Source: Phycisphaerae bacterium (GTDB taxonomy: Bacteria > Planctomycetota > Phycisphaerae > Phycisphaerales > SM1A02). From it: 64,000 bases of DNA. The stretch is taken from positions 55,081 to 119,080 of the forward strand of contig JAEUIT010000040.1 in the NCBI GenBank assembly GCA_016795035.1. Direction: 5' to 3'. Shown piece after piece: positions 8,144-25,599 of the stretch. The position numbers and the translations under genes were made by a program. Numbering within the stretch: the first letter of the stretch is position 1; each line of letters begins with the position of its first letter. A model generated the notes under the pieces. It was given only the letters and a program-made list of their open reading frames with translations. It was not told the origin of the DNA and searched no databases.

Positions 8144-10861
8144 TTGACTCGCGCACACATGAACGGACGACTCGCGGCGATCTGTCTCACGACAGGTCTG
8201 ATCGCGACCGGTGCGTCAGCGGACGGCGTCTATCAGACGCTTCCGTTTACGCAGAACTGGACGAACACCGGATTGATCACGGCCAACGACAACTGGTCGG
8301 GGGTGCCGGGGATCATCGGATTCCTCGGGCAGGACATCACGACGACGACCGGAATCAATCCGCAGACGTTGTTGACCGTTTCGACCGTCGCGAATGACGT
8401 GGACGTCATCGCGAATCAGACCAACACCACAATCAGCAACGGCGGTGTTGCCGAGTTTGAGATCACAGACCCGGCCGTCGCGTTGCAGGGATCGGGCACG
8501 GCCGACGCTCCGTACATCCAGCTGCATCTTGATACCTCTGGCCAGTCGAACATCACGCTGGCCTACAACGTGCGCGATCTTGACGGCTCCGCCGACAACG
8601 CCATTCAGCAGTTGGCGCTGCAGTACCGCATCGGCGATACCGGCTCCTTTACCGACATCCCTGCCGGTTACATCGCCGACGCGACGACCGGGCCCAGCCT
8701 CGCGACGTTGGTCACGAACATCAGCCTCACGCTTCCCGCGGCGTGCGAGAACCAGCCGAACCTCCAGGTTCGCATCATCACGACGAACGCCGTCGGAAGT
8801 GACGAATGGGTCGGCATCGACGACATCTCCGTCACTGCTGGCGGCGGCGTGTCGTATTCGTGCGCGATCGACGGCCCGGACGCGCCGGCCGAGACGAGCA
8901 CCATCGCGACCTTTGACTACACGCTCACGCAGAATCCCGGCGGCACACCGGTCGCGGGCGAAGACGTGACCTTCACGGTCGTGAGCGGTCCGAGCGCGGG
9001 CTTCACCCAGTCGCTGCAGACCAATGCCAACGGCTTCGTGAGCTTCTCCTTCACGAGTAACGCCCCGGGCGTCGACCAAGTCGAGATCTCGGCCGACACG
9101 ACGCCGAATCCGACGATCTGCCTCTCGAGCGTGACGTGGTTTGCGCCGACGACCGACGTTCCGATCGTCATCAACGAACTCGACTCGGATACGCCCGGCG
9201 CCGACACGCTCGAATTCATCGAGCTCTATGACGGCGGCGCCGGCCGCACGCCACTCGACGGTCTCGTCGTCGTCTTCTACAACGGCTCGAACGACCTCTC
9301 GTACGCGGCGTTCGACCTCGACGGCAAGCAGACGAACGGAGAAGGCTACTTCGTCCTCGGAAACGCCACGCTTCTCTCGTCGTTGCCGGGCTCGTTCGGT
9401 CCGGAGAACGTCCTGTCGTTCGCCGACAACGGCCTGCAGAATGGCCAAGACGCGGTGGCGCTCTACGCGGGCGACGCGACGAGCTTCCCGACGAATACGC
9501 CGGTGACGGTCGTGGGCGTGCGCGACGCGCTTGTCTATGACACGAGCGACGCCGACGACGCGGGCCTCCTCGTCCTTCTCAACGCGGGCCAGCCGCAGGT
9601 GGACGAGAATGGCGGCGGCAACGGCGCGACGCACTCGGTGCAGCGCATTCCGAACGGCAGCGGCGGTCTCCGCAACACGGTGACCTTCGCGGCGACGACG
9701 TCGACTCCCGGCGCCTCCAACGCGTATACGAATAGCCCCTCGAACGTGGCTGCAACGCCGAATCCGGTCTGCCTCGGCGAGTCGACGTCGCTCTCGGCGT
9801 CGATCGGCGCCGACGAGTCGCTCGACTGGTACGAAGGCTCGGTGAACGGCACGTTCCTCGGCTCGGGCAATCCGTTCTCGGTGACCCCGTCGGCTGCAAC
9901 GACGTACGTCGCGGTCGTCCGCGCGAACTCGTCCGGCGCGATCGGCGGCAACGCGAGCGTGAACGTCGAGGTCAGCGCCCCGCAGACCTGGTACGCGGAC
10001 ACCGACGGCGACGGCGCCGGCGATCCGGCGACCTCGGTCGTCGCCTGCGTCGCTCCGGTCGGCTTCGTCGGAAATTCCGACGACGGCTGCCCGGCCGACA
10101 GCAACAAGGTCGCCCCGGGCCAGTGCGGCTGCGGCGTCGTCGATGAAGACACCGACGGCGACGGCACCGCGAACTGCGTCGACGGGTGCCCTGACGATCC
10201 CGCGAAGACCGCGCCCGGTCAGTGTGGCTGCGGCACTCCCGACAGCGACACGGACGGCGACGGCACTGCGGATTGCGCCGACGGTTGCCCGAACGATCCG
10301 CTGAAGACGGCGCCCGGCGCCTGTGGCTGCGGCGTCGCCGACACCGATAGCGACGGCGACGGCACCGCCGACTGCAACGACGGCTGCCCGAGCGATCCCA
10401 ACAAGATCGATCCGGGCGCGTGCGGCTGCGGCGTCCCCGACGTCGACGCCGACGGCGACGGCACCTTCGACTGCAACGACGGCTGCCCGAACGATCCGGC
10501 CAAGTCGGATCCGGGCGTCTGCGGCTGCGGCACGCCGGACAGCGACGCCGACAACGACGGCGTCGCGGACTGCATCGACCAGTGCCCGGGCTATCCGGAC
10601 GGCGACGACTGCAACGCGAACGGCTTCCCCGACGCGTGCGACGTCACGAGCGGCGGGTCGGAGGACGTGAACAACAACCTCGTCCCCGACGAGTGTGAGT
10701 GCATCGGCGACCTCGACGACAACGGCGTGGTGGACGGCGCGGACCTGGCGCTCGTCCTCGGCAACTGGGGCAACCCGGGCATCGGCGACGTCAACAACGA
10801 CGGCACGACCGACGGCGCGGACCTCGGCCTTGTCCTCGGCGCGTGGGGCTCCTGCGGCTAA
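8144..10861 (+). CDS. Giant secreted protein: beta-sandwich, lamin-tail and Ig-like domains, TSP3-like repeats, dockerin
   Basis: About 905 aa. A signal peptide (to about residue 27, ASA) precedes a beta-sandwich domain (30-235), a bacterial Ig-like (Big_1) domain (255-330), a lamin-tail-type domain (340-515, INELDSDTPG ... FIELYDGG), an Ig-like domain (533-614), five cysteine-rich thrombospondin-type-3-like calcium repeats (647-790, DTDGDGTADC ... GCGCG spacing) and two dockerin repeats at the C-terminus. The TTG at 8144 has a GGAG site 8 bases upstream; an ATG at 8159 without a clear site would also leave the signal peptide intact. It is a paralogue of the next gene and likely a calcium-stabilised surface or matrix protein. 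Confidence 0.88.
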   Translation: MTRAHMNGRLAAICLTTGLIATGASADGVYQTLPFTQNWTNTGLITANDNWSGVPGIIGFLGQDITTTTGINPQTLLTVSTVANDVDVIANQTNTTISNGGVAEFEITDPAVALQGSGTADAPYIQLHLDTSGQSNITLAYNVRDLDGSADNAIQQLALQYRIGDTGSFTDIPAGYIADATTGPSLATLVTNISLTLPAACENQPNLQVRIITTNAVGSDEWVGIDDISVTAGGGVSYSCAIDGPDAPAETSTIATFDYTLTQNPGGTPVAGEDVTFTVVSGPSAGFTQSLQTNANGFVSFSFTSNAPGVDQVEISADTTPNPTICLSSVTWFAPTTDVPIVINELDSDTPGADTLEFIELYDGGAGRTPLDGLVVVFYNGSNDLSYAAFDLDGKQTNGEGYFVLGNATLLSSLPGSFGPENVLSFADNGLQNGQDAVALYAGDATSFPTNTPVTVVGVRDALVYDTSDADDAGLLVLLNAGQPQVDENGGGNGATHSVQRIPNGSGGLRNTVTFAATTSTPGASNAYTNSPSNVAATPNPVCLGESTSLSASIGADESLDWYEGSVNGTFLGSGNPFSVTPSAATTYVAVVRANSSGAIGGNASVNVEVSAPQTWYADTDGDGAGDPATSVVACVAPVGFVGNSDDGCPADSNKVAPGQCGCGVVDEDTDGDGTANCVDGCPDDPAKTAPGQCGCGTPDSDTDGDGTADCADGCPNDPLKTAPGACGCGVADTDSDGDGTADCNDGCPSDPNKIDPGACGCGVPDVDADGDGTFDCNDGCPNDPAKSDPGVCGCGTPDSDADNDGVADCIDQCPGYPDGDDCNANGFPDACDVTSGGSEDVNNNLVPDECECIGDLDDNGVVDGADLALVLGNWGNPGIGDVNNDGTTDGADLGLVLGAWGSCG

Positions 10862-10902
10862 CGCCGCGCCGGACCCCCGACCTTCCGTCACGAGTCGTTC
10901 AC

Positions 10903-10937
10903 ACTCCCCCGCGGGCACACACCTGCGGGGGAGTTTT
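10903..10937 (+). terminator. Strong intrinsic terminator after the first dockerin gene
   Basis: ACTCCCCCGC (10903-10912) and GCGGGGGAGT (10925-10934) form a perfect 10-bp stem with a 12-base loop. The last stem T continues into TTT before CC. It lies 41 bases after the stop codon. Confidence 0.85.
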
Positions 10938-11333
10938 CCTGCGCGGGCGACGGCCCCTGCCCGGCCTCCCGACGCCCGACCGCGGCCTCCGAAGGTTTTT
11001 CCGGGCCTTCATCGAGATTTCATCGGCGAGCATTTCGCGTTCCCCAGACTGCGAGGTACGTTCGTCGAAGCGTTCGCGGGCGTCATCGCTCGTCGACCAC
11101 GGTTCACAAGAGAGACGTTTCCGGGATCGGCCCGGCGACGGAACCGCGGGTCCGACGGCGCTCTGGCTCGCTGCCCGCCGAACGCCTGCCGCAAGGATCA
11201 GAACGACGTCTGTCGACCGGGCACGAAGGATGTCGCCGCGCACCGCGCGGCGTCGTCGCGTCGCACCGGCTGCGCCGAGGACCATCGGTGCGGGCGTCGG
11301 TCTGGCACCGAGCGGAGAACTCCGAGTACTCCC
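10938..11333. other. Intergenic region between the two giant dockerin genes
   Basis: About 396 bases after the terminator. A frame is open through it into the next gene, but the translation is arginine/proline-rich and lacks secretion features until the signal peptide at 11334, so it is read as leader and promoter DNA. No repeat or hairpin of note was seen. Confidence 0.5.
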
Positions 11334-14300
11334 ATGCCGACCTTCCGCTCGCTCCTTCGGGCCTGTGCCGCCCTCGTCGTTGCAGCCGTCGCCGGAACCT
11401 CATCCGCGCAGACCGCCGACCTCTTCATCTCCGAGTACATCGAGGGGTCGAGCAACAACAAGGCCATCGAGATCTACAACGGCACGGGAGCGGCGGTAGA
11501 CCTCGGGGCGGGTGGGTACAAGCTCCTCCAGTACAACAACGGGTCCTCAACGCCCAATCAGACCTTCAACCTGACCGGCGTGATCGCCAACGGCGACGTC
11601 TTCGTCGCTGCCAACTCGTCGGCGAACGCGACGATTCTCGCGCAAGCCGATTTCACCAACGGCAATCTCAACTTCAACGGCGACGACGCCATCGTCCTCG
11701 TCAAAGGCGCGGGCAACACCGTCGTCGACGCCTTCGGCCAGGTCGGCTTCGATCCCGGCACCGAGTGGGGCACCGGTCTCGCCTCGACCTCCGACAACAC
11801 GCTCGTCCGCAAGGTGGCGATCTGCGCCGGAGACACCAACGGCTCGAACGCCTTCGACCCGGCCAGCGAGTGGGACGGCTTTGCCGTCGACACCTTCGGC
11901 ACCCTCGGCAGCCACACCGCGAACTGCGCGACCGCGAGCTTCAGCTGCGCGCTCACCCCCGCCCTGTCCCAGTCGCTCGCGACCGGCGCCACGGCCAACA
12001 TCCTCTACACCCTCACGGAGAACCCCGGCAGTCTCCCCGTTGCAGGCGTCGTCGTCACGCTCACGGTGACGAGCGGCCCGAACGCCGGACAGACCGACAG
12101 CGACACGACCGACGCCAACGGGCAGGTCGCACTCTCCTACGTCGGCGCCGGCGGCGCCGGGACCGACAACGTCTCCGTCTCAGCCGCGACGGCGCCGAAC
12201 GCGACCGTGTGCTCGACGAGCGTGATCTGGACGAACCCCGTCACCAACGTGGCGATCGTCCTCAACGAGGTCGACGCCGACACCCCCGGCACCGACGTCC
12301 TCGAATTCGTCGAGCTCTATGACGGCGGCCTCGGCGCGACCTCGCTCGACGGCCTCGTCCTCGTCTTCTATAACGGCTCGAACGACCTCTCGTACGCCGC
12401 CTTCGACCTCGACGGCAAGTCGACGAACGCGAACGGCTACTTCGTCCTCGGCGACGCCGCGATCACCGCGACGCTCGCGCCCGCGAACTCGCTCACGATG
12501 GCGGGTGACCTCCTCCAGAATGGCGCCGACGCCGTCGCGCTCTACACCGGGAGCGCGAGCGACTTCCCGAACGGCACCGCGGTCACGGCGACGAACCTCC
12601 GCGACGCCTTCGTCTACGACACGGCCGACGTCGACGACGCGGGGCTTCTCCCGCTCCTCAACGCGGGCCAGCCGCAGGTCGACGAGAATGGCGGCGGAAG
12701 CGGGCAGACGCAGTCCTCGCAGCGCATCCCGAACGGCAGCGGCGGACTCCGCAACTCGCTGACCTTCGCGCCGTCGGCGCCGACGCCGATGGCGGCGAAC
12801 GCGTACGTGAACACGGTGACCTCGCCGGCTGCAACGCCGAGCGCGGTGTGCGCGGGCCAGTCCTCGACGCTCTCGGGCACGGTCGGGGGCGACGAGACGA
12901 TCGTCTGGTACGAAGGCTCGTGCGGCGGGACGGTCGTGGGCGAAGGGCTGTCGCTCGTCGTGACGCCGACGTCGACGACGACCTACTACGCGGCGGCGAA
13001 GAACGTCGCCGTCGGCTGCGTGAGCGCGGTGTGCGCGACGGTGACGGTGGACGTGTCGGCGCCGCCGACCTGGTACGCCGACACCGACGGCGACGGCGTG
13101 GGCGACGCGAGCGACACGCTCGCCGCGTGCACGCAGCCGCCGGGCTACGTGGCGACGAGCGGCGACGGCTGCCCGACTGACGGCGCGAAGACGGCGCCGG
13201 GCACCTGCGGATGCGGCGTCGCCGACAGCGACAGCGACGGCGACGGCACACCCGACTGCAACGACGGCTGCCCAAGCGATCCGCTGAAGACCGCGCCCGG
13301 CACCTGCGGCTGCGGCGTCGCCGACAGCGACACCGACGGCGACGGCACACTCGACTGCAACGACGGCTGCCCAAGCGATCCGCTCAAGACTGCCCCTGGC
13401 ACCTGCGGCTGCGGCGTCGCGGACACAGACACGGACGGCGACGGCACACCCGACTGCAACGACGGCTGCCCGAACGATCCGCTGAAGACCGCACCGGGCA
13501 CCTGCGGCTGCGGCGTCGCGGACACCTTCATCGACTACTACCCCGACCTCGACGGCGACGGCTTCGGCGCGAACGGCTCGACGCCGATCTCGCAGTGCGC
13601 GGATCTTCCCGCCCCGCCGAACGCGTCGACCAACCAGGACGACTGCGACGACTCGAACGCGTCGATCAATCCCGACGGCGTCGAAATCTGCGGCAACGGC
13701 ATCGACGAGGACTGCTCGGGCGTGGCCGACGACGGCTTCCGCGCGGCGACCGACGTCTACGTCGACGACGACTTCGCGGCGCTCAATAACGGCGACGATC
13801 CGCCGGGGCCCGGCCTCGCGATTGGCTGCGACGCGTTCGCGTCGCTCCAAGCCGGCATCGACGCGGTCGCGGTCGGCGGCACGGTCCACGTTGCAGCCGG
13901 CACGTACGCCGAGAACGTGACGATCCCCGTCTCCTGCTCGATCGAAGGTCCGTACGTCGGCGTCTGCGGCCGCGACTCCCTCGATCGCGGCGCGGAAGCC
14001 ACGATCGTGCCCGCGGCGAACGCGCCGATCGGCGGCATCGTCCTCTACGTGACGGCCGACGACGTCACGATCGACGGTCTCCGCATCGACGGCGACAACC
14101 CCGCGATCAGCGGCGGCGAAGTCGTCGGTGGCGTCGACGTCAACGCGGCGCACGCGATCGGCAACGGCACGTTCGATGACGTGGCCAAACCGACCGTCGA
14201 CATCGACGGCCTCGTGGTGCGCAACTCGATCCTCGTCAACTTCAACGACATCGCGGTCCTCCTCTACAACTCGGGCGCGACCGGCGCGGTCTCGTCGTTC

Positions 14301-16484
14301 AACGCGTTCGGCTGTAACCGCGTCGACAACGTGCGCGGCGACAACTCGCTCGGCTTCGAGCGCATCGGGGTCCTTCTCTACAACGACACCTACGCCGCAA
14401 TCGACGGCAACACGCTCACCCGCGTGTCGATCGGCGTCCAGACCGGCAACAACTGGCAAGCGCCCGAGGACGGCGGCGTCGCAAGCATCTCGAACAACCT
14501 CGTCACGTTCGACTCGGTCGGCATCTGGCACAACCTGCACTACGCGAACGCCGGCACGTGGACGATCCGCGACAACGACCTCACGAGCGTCGGTGCGAAG
14601 CTCGCCGATCTCCCCTACGGCCTCTACGTCTCGAGTATCCAGGGCGACGTCGCGGTCGACATCGCCGACAACGACGTGGCGAACGCGTGGGCGGGCATCC
14701 GGCTTTGGAATAACCCCACGAGCTCGACCGTCGCGATCAACGGCGGTCTCTTGAGCGGCAACTTCTACGGCATCGTCGTCACGAACAACGATCCGACCTA
14801 CGGCGACGGCGACGCGACGAGCGTCCTGATCGACGGCGCCACCATCACCACGTTGCAGCCGGACGTCTATGGCGTCTACATCGACGGCTCGGCCGGCGTC
14901 AACGAGGTCTTCGCCGAAGTCACCGACATCGCCGCGACCGGCTTCGTGGGCGGCGTGCAAGTGTTCGGCTCGCTCGCGAGCGCGTACGTGCACGACTGCC
15001 GACAGCTCTCGCAGAATTTCGTCGGCGTCGGCGTCGATGCGGGCCGCGCCCGCGTCGAGACGTCGACGCTCACCGGCAACGAGCTCGCGGGCGGCTACGT
15101 CGCGACGGGCGGCCTCGCCGACTTCGGCGATTGCGACGACGGCGACGTGACGGGTCTCGGCTCCTCGATCGGCGAGAACCTGCTCACGGGCTATAGCGGC
15201 GTGACCGAGTTCGCGATCTTCAACCAGAACGCGTCGAACGAACCGAACGTCCTCGCGCTCAACAACGACTACGGCTATCCGGTTCCGGTGAGCGACATCG
15301 AATCGGTCCTCTGGGACAGCGCCGACGACGACGCGCTCTCCGATGTCATCGCCTCGCAGTCGGGCGACTTCGACGGCGACGGCACGCCGAACTGCGACGA
15401 CGGGTGCCCGAACGATCCGCTGAAGACGGCGCCCGGCACCTGCGGCTGCGGCGTGAGCGACGCCGACACCGACGGCGACGGCGCCGCCGATTGCGTCGAC
15501 GGCTGCCCCAACGATCCCGCGAAGACCTCGCCCGGCACGTGCGGGTGCGGCGTCAGCGACGTCGACACCGACGGCGACGGCACCGCGGACTGCAACGACG
15601 GATGCCCGAACGATCCAGCGAAGGTCTCGGCCGGCACCTGCGGCTGCGGCGTGTCCGACGCCGACTCAGACGGCGACGGTGCCGCGGACTGCGTCGACGG
15701 ATGTCCGAGCGATCCGGCGAAGACGAGCCCCGGCACCTGCGGCTGCGGCGTGAGCGACGCCGACACCGACGGCGACGGCGCCGCCGATTGCGTCGACGGC
15801 TGCCCGAGCGACCCGGCGAAGACCTCGCCCGGCGCGTGCGGCTGCGGCGTGGCGGACACCGACACCGACAACGACGGCACCCCGGACTGCAACGACGGAT
15901 GCCCGTTCGATGCGTCGAAGGTCGCCCCCGGCACCTGCGGCTGCGGGGTCCCCGACACCGATAGCGACGGCGACGGCACCGCCGATTGCAACGACGGCTG
16001 CCCGGCCGACCCGAACAAGGTCGCCCCCGGGGCGTGCGGCTGCGGTTCGCCGGACATCGACGCCGACGGCGACGGAACCCTCGACTGTGCCGACGGGTGT
16101 CCGAACGACCCGAACAAGTCGGCCCCGGGCATCTGTGGCTGCGGCACCCCCGACACCGACAGCGACTTCGATACGGTCCCCGACTGCATCGACCAGTGTG
16201 ACGGCTTCCCGGACCAGGACGACTGCAACAACAACGGCGTCCCGGACGGCTGCGACATCTTTATCTACGCGACGAGCGTCGACATCAACGGCGACCTCAT
16301 CCCGGATGAGTGCCAGTGCCTCCCCGACATCGACGAGAACGGGGTCGTCGACGGCGCCGACCTCGCCCTCCTCCTCGGCGACTGGGACAATGCCGGGATC
16401 GGCGACATCAACTGGGACGGCGTGACGGACGGCGCGGACCTGGGCCTGCTTTTGGGAGCTTGGGGACCTTGCCCGGTCTTTTGA
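11334..16484 (+). CDS. Giant secreted protein: two lamin-tail domains, TSP3-like repeats, MopE-like motif, beta-helix, dockerin
   Basis: 1716 aa. Order: signal peptide (to about 25, SSAQ), lamin-tail-like domain (26-200), Big_1-like domain (201-302), second lamin-tail domain (305-486), Ig-like domain (498-579), four TSP3-like cysteine repeats (610-732), a MopE-type metal-binding motif (733-804, DGDGFG ... DCDD ... GIDEDCSG), a right-handed parallel beta-helix (about 806-1341), eight more TSP3-like repeats (1346-1619) and two dockerin repeats. Domains 2-6 parallel the preceding gene closely, so the pair arose by duplication with later gain of the helix block. The ATG at 11334 directly precedes the signal peptide. 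A structural, adhesive or substrate-binding extracellular role is likely; no enzyme motif is seen. Confidence 0.9.
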   Translation: MPTFRSLLRACAALVVAAVAGTSSAQTADLFISEYIEGSSNNKAIEIYNGTGAAVDLGAGGYKLLQYNNGSSTPNQTFNLTGVIANGDVFVAANSSANATILAQADFTNGNLNFNGDDAIVLVKGAGNTVVDAFGQVGFDPGTEWGTGLASTSDNTLVRKVAICAGDTNGSNAFDPASEWDGFAVDTFGTLGSHTANCATASFSCALTPALSQSLATGATANILYTLTENPGSLPVAGVVVTLTVTSGPNAGQTDSDTTDANGQVALSYVGAGGAGTDNVSVSAATAPNATVCSTSVIWTNPVTNVAIVLNEVDADTPGTDVLEFVELYDGGLGATSLDGLVLVFYNGSNDLSYAAFDLDGKSTNANGYFVLGDAAITATLAPANSLTMAGDLLQNGADAVALYTGSASDFPNGTAVTATNLRDAFVYDTADVDDAGLLPLLNAGQPQVDENGGGSGQTQSSQRIPNGSGGLRNSLTFAPSAPTPMAANAYVNTVTSPAATPSAVCAGQSSTLSGTVGGDETIVWYEGSCGGTVVGEGLSLVVTPTSTTTYYAAAKNVAVGCVSAVCATVTVDVSAPPTWYADTDGDGVGDASDTLAACTQPPGYVATSGDGCPTDGAKTAPGTCGCGVADSDSDGDGTPDCNDGCPSDPLKTAPGTCGCGVADSDTDGDGTLDCNDGCPSDPLKTAPGTCGCGVADTDTDGDGTPDCNDGCPNDPLKTAPGTCGCGVADTFIDYYPDLDGDGFGANGSTPISQCADLPAPPNASTNQDDCDDSNASINPDGVEICGNGIDEDCSGVADDGFRAATDVYVDDDFAALNNGDDPPGPGLAIGCDAFASLQAGIDAVAVGGTVHVAAGTYAENVTIPVSCSIEGPYVGVCGRDSLDRGAEATIVPAANAPIGGIVLYVTADDVTIDGLRIDGDNPAISGGEVVGGVDVNAAHAIGNGTFDDVAKPTVDIDGLVVRNSILVNFNDIAVLLYNSGATGAVSSFNAFGCNRVDNVRGDNSLGFERIGVLLYNDTYAAIDGNTLTRVSIGVQTGNNWQAPEDGGVASISNNLVTFDSVGIWHNLHYANAGTWTIRDNDLTSVGAKLADLPYGLYVSSIQGDVAVDIADNDVANAWAGIRLWNNPTSSTVAINGGLLSGNFYGIVVTNNDPTYGDGDATSVLIDGATITTLQPDVYGVYIDGSAGVNEVFAEVTDIAATGFVGGVQVFGSLASAYVHDCRQLSQNFVGVGVDAGRARVETSTLTGNELAGGYVATGGLADFGDCDDGDVTGLGSSIGENLLTGYSGVTEFAIFNQNASNEPNVLALNNDYGYPVPVSDIESVLWDSADDDALSDVIASQSGDFDGDGTPNCDDGCPNDPLKTAPGTCGCGVSDADTDGDGAADCVDGCPNDPAKTSPGTCGCGVSDVDTDGDGTADCNDGCPNDPAKVSAGTCGCGVSDADSDGDGAADCVDGCPSDPAKTSPGTCGCGVSDADTDGDGAADCVDGCPSDPAKTSPGACGCGVADTDTDNDGTPDCNDGCPFDASKVAPGTCGCGVPDTDSDGDGTADCNDGCPADPNKVAPGACGCGSPDIDADGDGTLDCADGCPNDPNKSAPGICGCGTPDTDSDFDTVPDCIDQCDGFPDQDDCNNNGVPDGCDIFIYATSVDINGDLIPDECQCLPDIDENGVVDGADLALLLGDWDNAGIGDINWDGVTDGADLGLLLGAWGPCPVF

Positions 16485-16489
16485 CAGGA

Positions 16490-16610
16490 GTAAGGATCAA
16501 GGATTGAGGATCAAGGCTGGCAGAGAGGGTGAAGGGTTGAGGGTGTGCCCCGAACCCCGACCCTTGGCCCCTTGATCCCTCATCCTCGATCCTTGCTCCT
16601 TTCTTTCCCT
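16490..16610. repeat. Intergenic heptad inverted repeat, mixed GGATCAA/GGGTTGA flavour, before rpoB
   Basis: The left arm runs AAGGATC, AAGGATT, GAGGATC, AAGGCTG, then a GAAGGGTTGAGGGTGTG stretch. The right arm runs CGAACCC, CGACCCT, TGGCCCC, TTGATCC, CTCATCC, TCGATCC, TTGCTCC. Two unit flavours are combined in mirrored order, so the arms still pair. It lies directly after the stop of the giant dockerin gene. Confidence 0.8.
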
Positions 16611-17059
16611 CCACTTGTGCAATTCCCGTGCCTCGCCTAGGATGCGACCCTTCGGCGGCAGGCGTGATCCCGGGCACTTCGCTTCAACGAACACAGGACA
16701 ACTGACCACGGCGTGCGGACGCCGCGGCTTTCGTCGCTAACGCGTTCCGTTTCCTTGTTGCATCGCACACGCGATCGACACGCGACGGACACCAGCAACG
16801 AGGTCGCGATCATCGCGTCTCACAGCGTCTTGGCAACGTCCAATCGTCACTCGTCGCAGACGGCGACCGGTACGAAGCGAAGCGTCCGAGCAAGCAGTTC
16901 TGGATCACTTCTGTCGACGAGATCGACGCTCTGACTCCACCACATTCGTCTTGTTCGAGCTTCGTCGCGTGATGTGTTGTGCGCGACGCGACTCTTCGAG
17001 ACATCCACCGCACCGCTCCGCGTGCCGACACGCGAAGCGACTCCGATAGGGGATCGTTG
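16611..17059. other. Long leader region of rpoB
   Basis: About 450 bases between the heptad array and the rpoB start, with no gene that can be supported. It holds a candidate promoter at 16615-16643. The remaining sequence, with repeated CGAC and GCGAC words, shows no fold that I recognise as a known leader. Confidence 0.5.
16615..16643 (+). promoter_or_regulatory. Candidate sigma-70-type promoter for rpoB
   Basis: TTGTGC (16615-16620) and TAGGAT (16638-16643) are separated by 17 bases, right after the heptad array. Use of this promoter would give a leader of about 410 bases and let rpoBC be expressed apart from the upstream dockerin gene. Confidence 0.4.
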
Positions 17060-20881
<3,822 letters not shown>

Positions 20882-20882
20882 G

Positions 20883-21024
20883 CGGAGGATCAAGGATCGA
20901 GGAGGAAGGATCAAGGGTGACAACCCTCGAGCCTCCTCCGAGATCCGTAGGTTCCCCTCCACGTTGCAGCTAGCTCTACCCCCGCCCCCACTAGATCCTT
21001 GATCCTTGATCCTTGATCCTTCCA
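20883..21024. repeat. Intergenic heptad inverted repeat, GGATCAA flavour, between rpoB and rpoC
   Basis: The left arm, right after the rpoB stop, reads GAGGATC, AAGGATC, GAGGAGG, AAGGATC, AAGGGTG. The right arm, right before rpoC, reads TAGATCC, TTGATCC, TTGATCC, TTGATCC, TTCC. The centre contains a copy of the CCACGTTGCAGC word at 20959-20970. The right-arm unit (ATCCTT) is complementary to the rpoC ribosome site AAGGAT immediately downstream. Confidence 0.85.
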
Positions 21025-21035
21025 AAGGATTTGCA

Positions 21036-25487
<4,452 letters not shown>

Positions 25488-25515
25488 GTCGTCGCGGAAT
25501 CTACGCAGCTCATTC

Positions 25516-25552
25516 CCGGCCCCGGATCACGCGATCCGGGGCCGGTTTCATT
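25516..25552 (+). terminator. Strong intrinsic terminator after rpoC
   Basis: CCGGCCCCGGATC (25516-25528) and GATCCGGGGCCGG (25533-25545) form a perfect 13-bp stem with a four-base loop (ACGC), followed by TTTCATT. It lies 28 bases after the stop codon. Confidence 0.9.
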
Positions 25553-25599
25553 CTGCCTCGTCGTTGCCGCGCGAGGACCGCACGCCGACAATCCGGAGC

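Noticed and set aside
10084..10600. CRISPR-like tandem repeats in the dockerin genes
   Set aside because: The roughly 99-bp periodicity encodes cysteine-rich TSP3-like protein repeats in frame, with no variable spacers.
13250..15995. Additional CTGCAACG copies within the TSP3-like repeats
   Set aside because: They encode the Asp-Cys-Asn-Asp motif with usual codons and reflect protein repetition, so they were left out of the word count.
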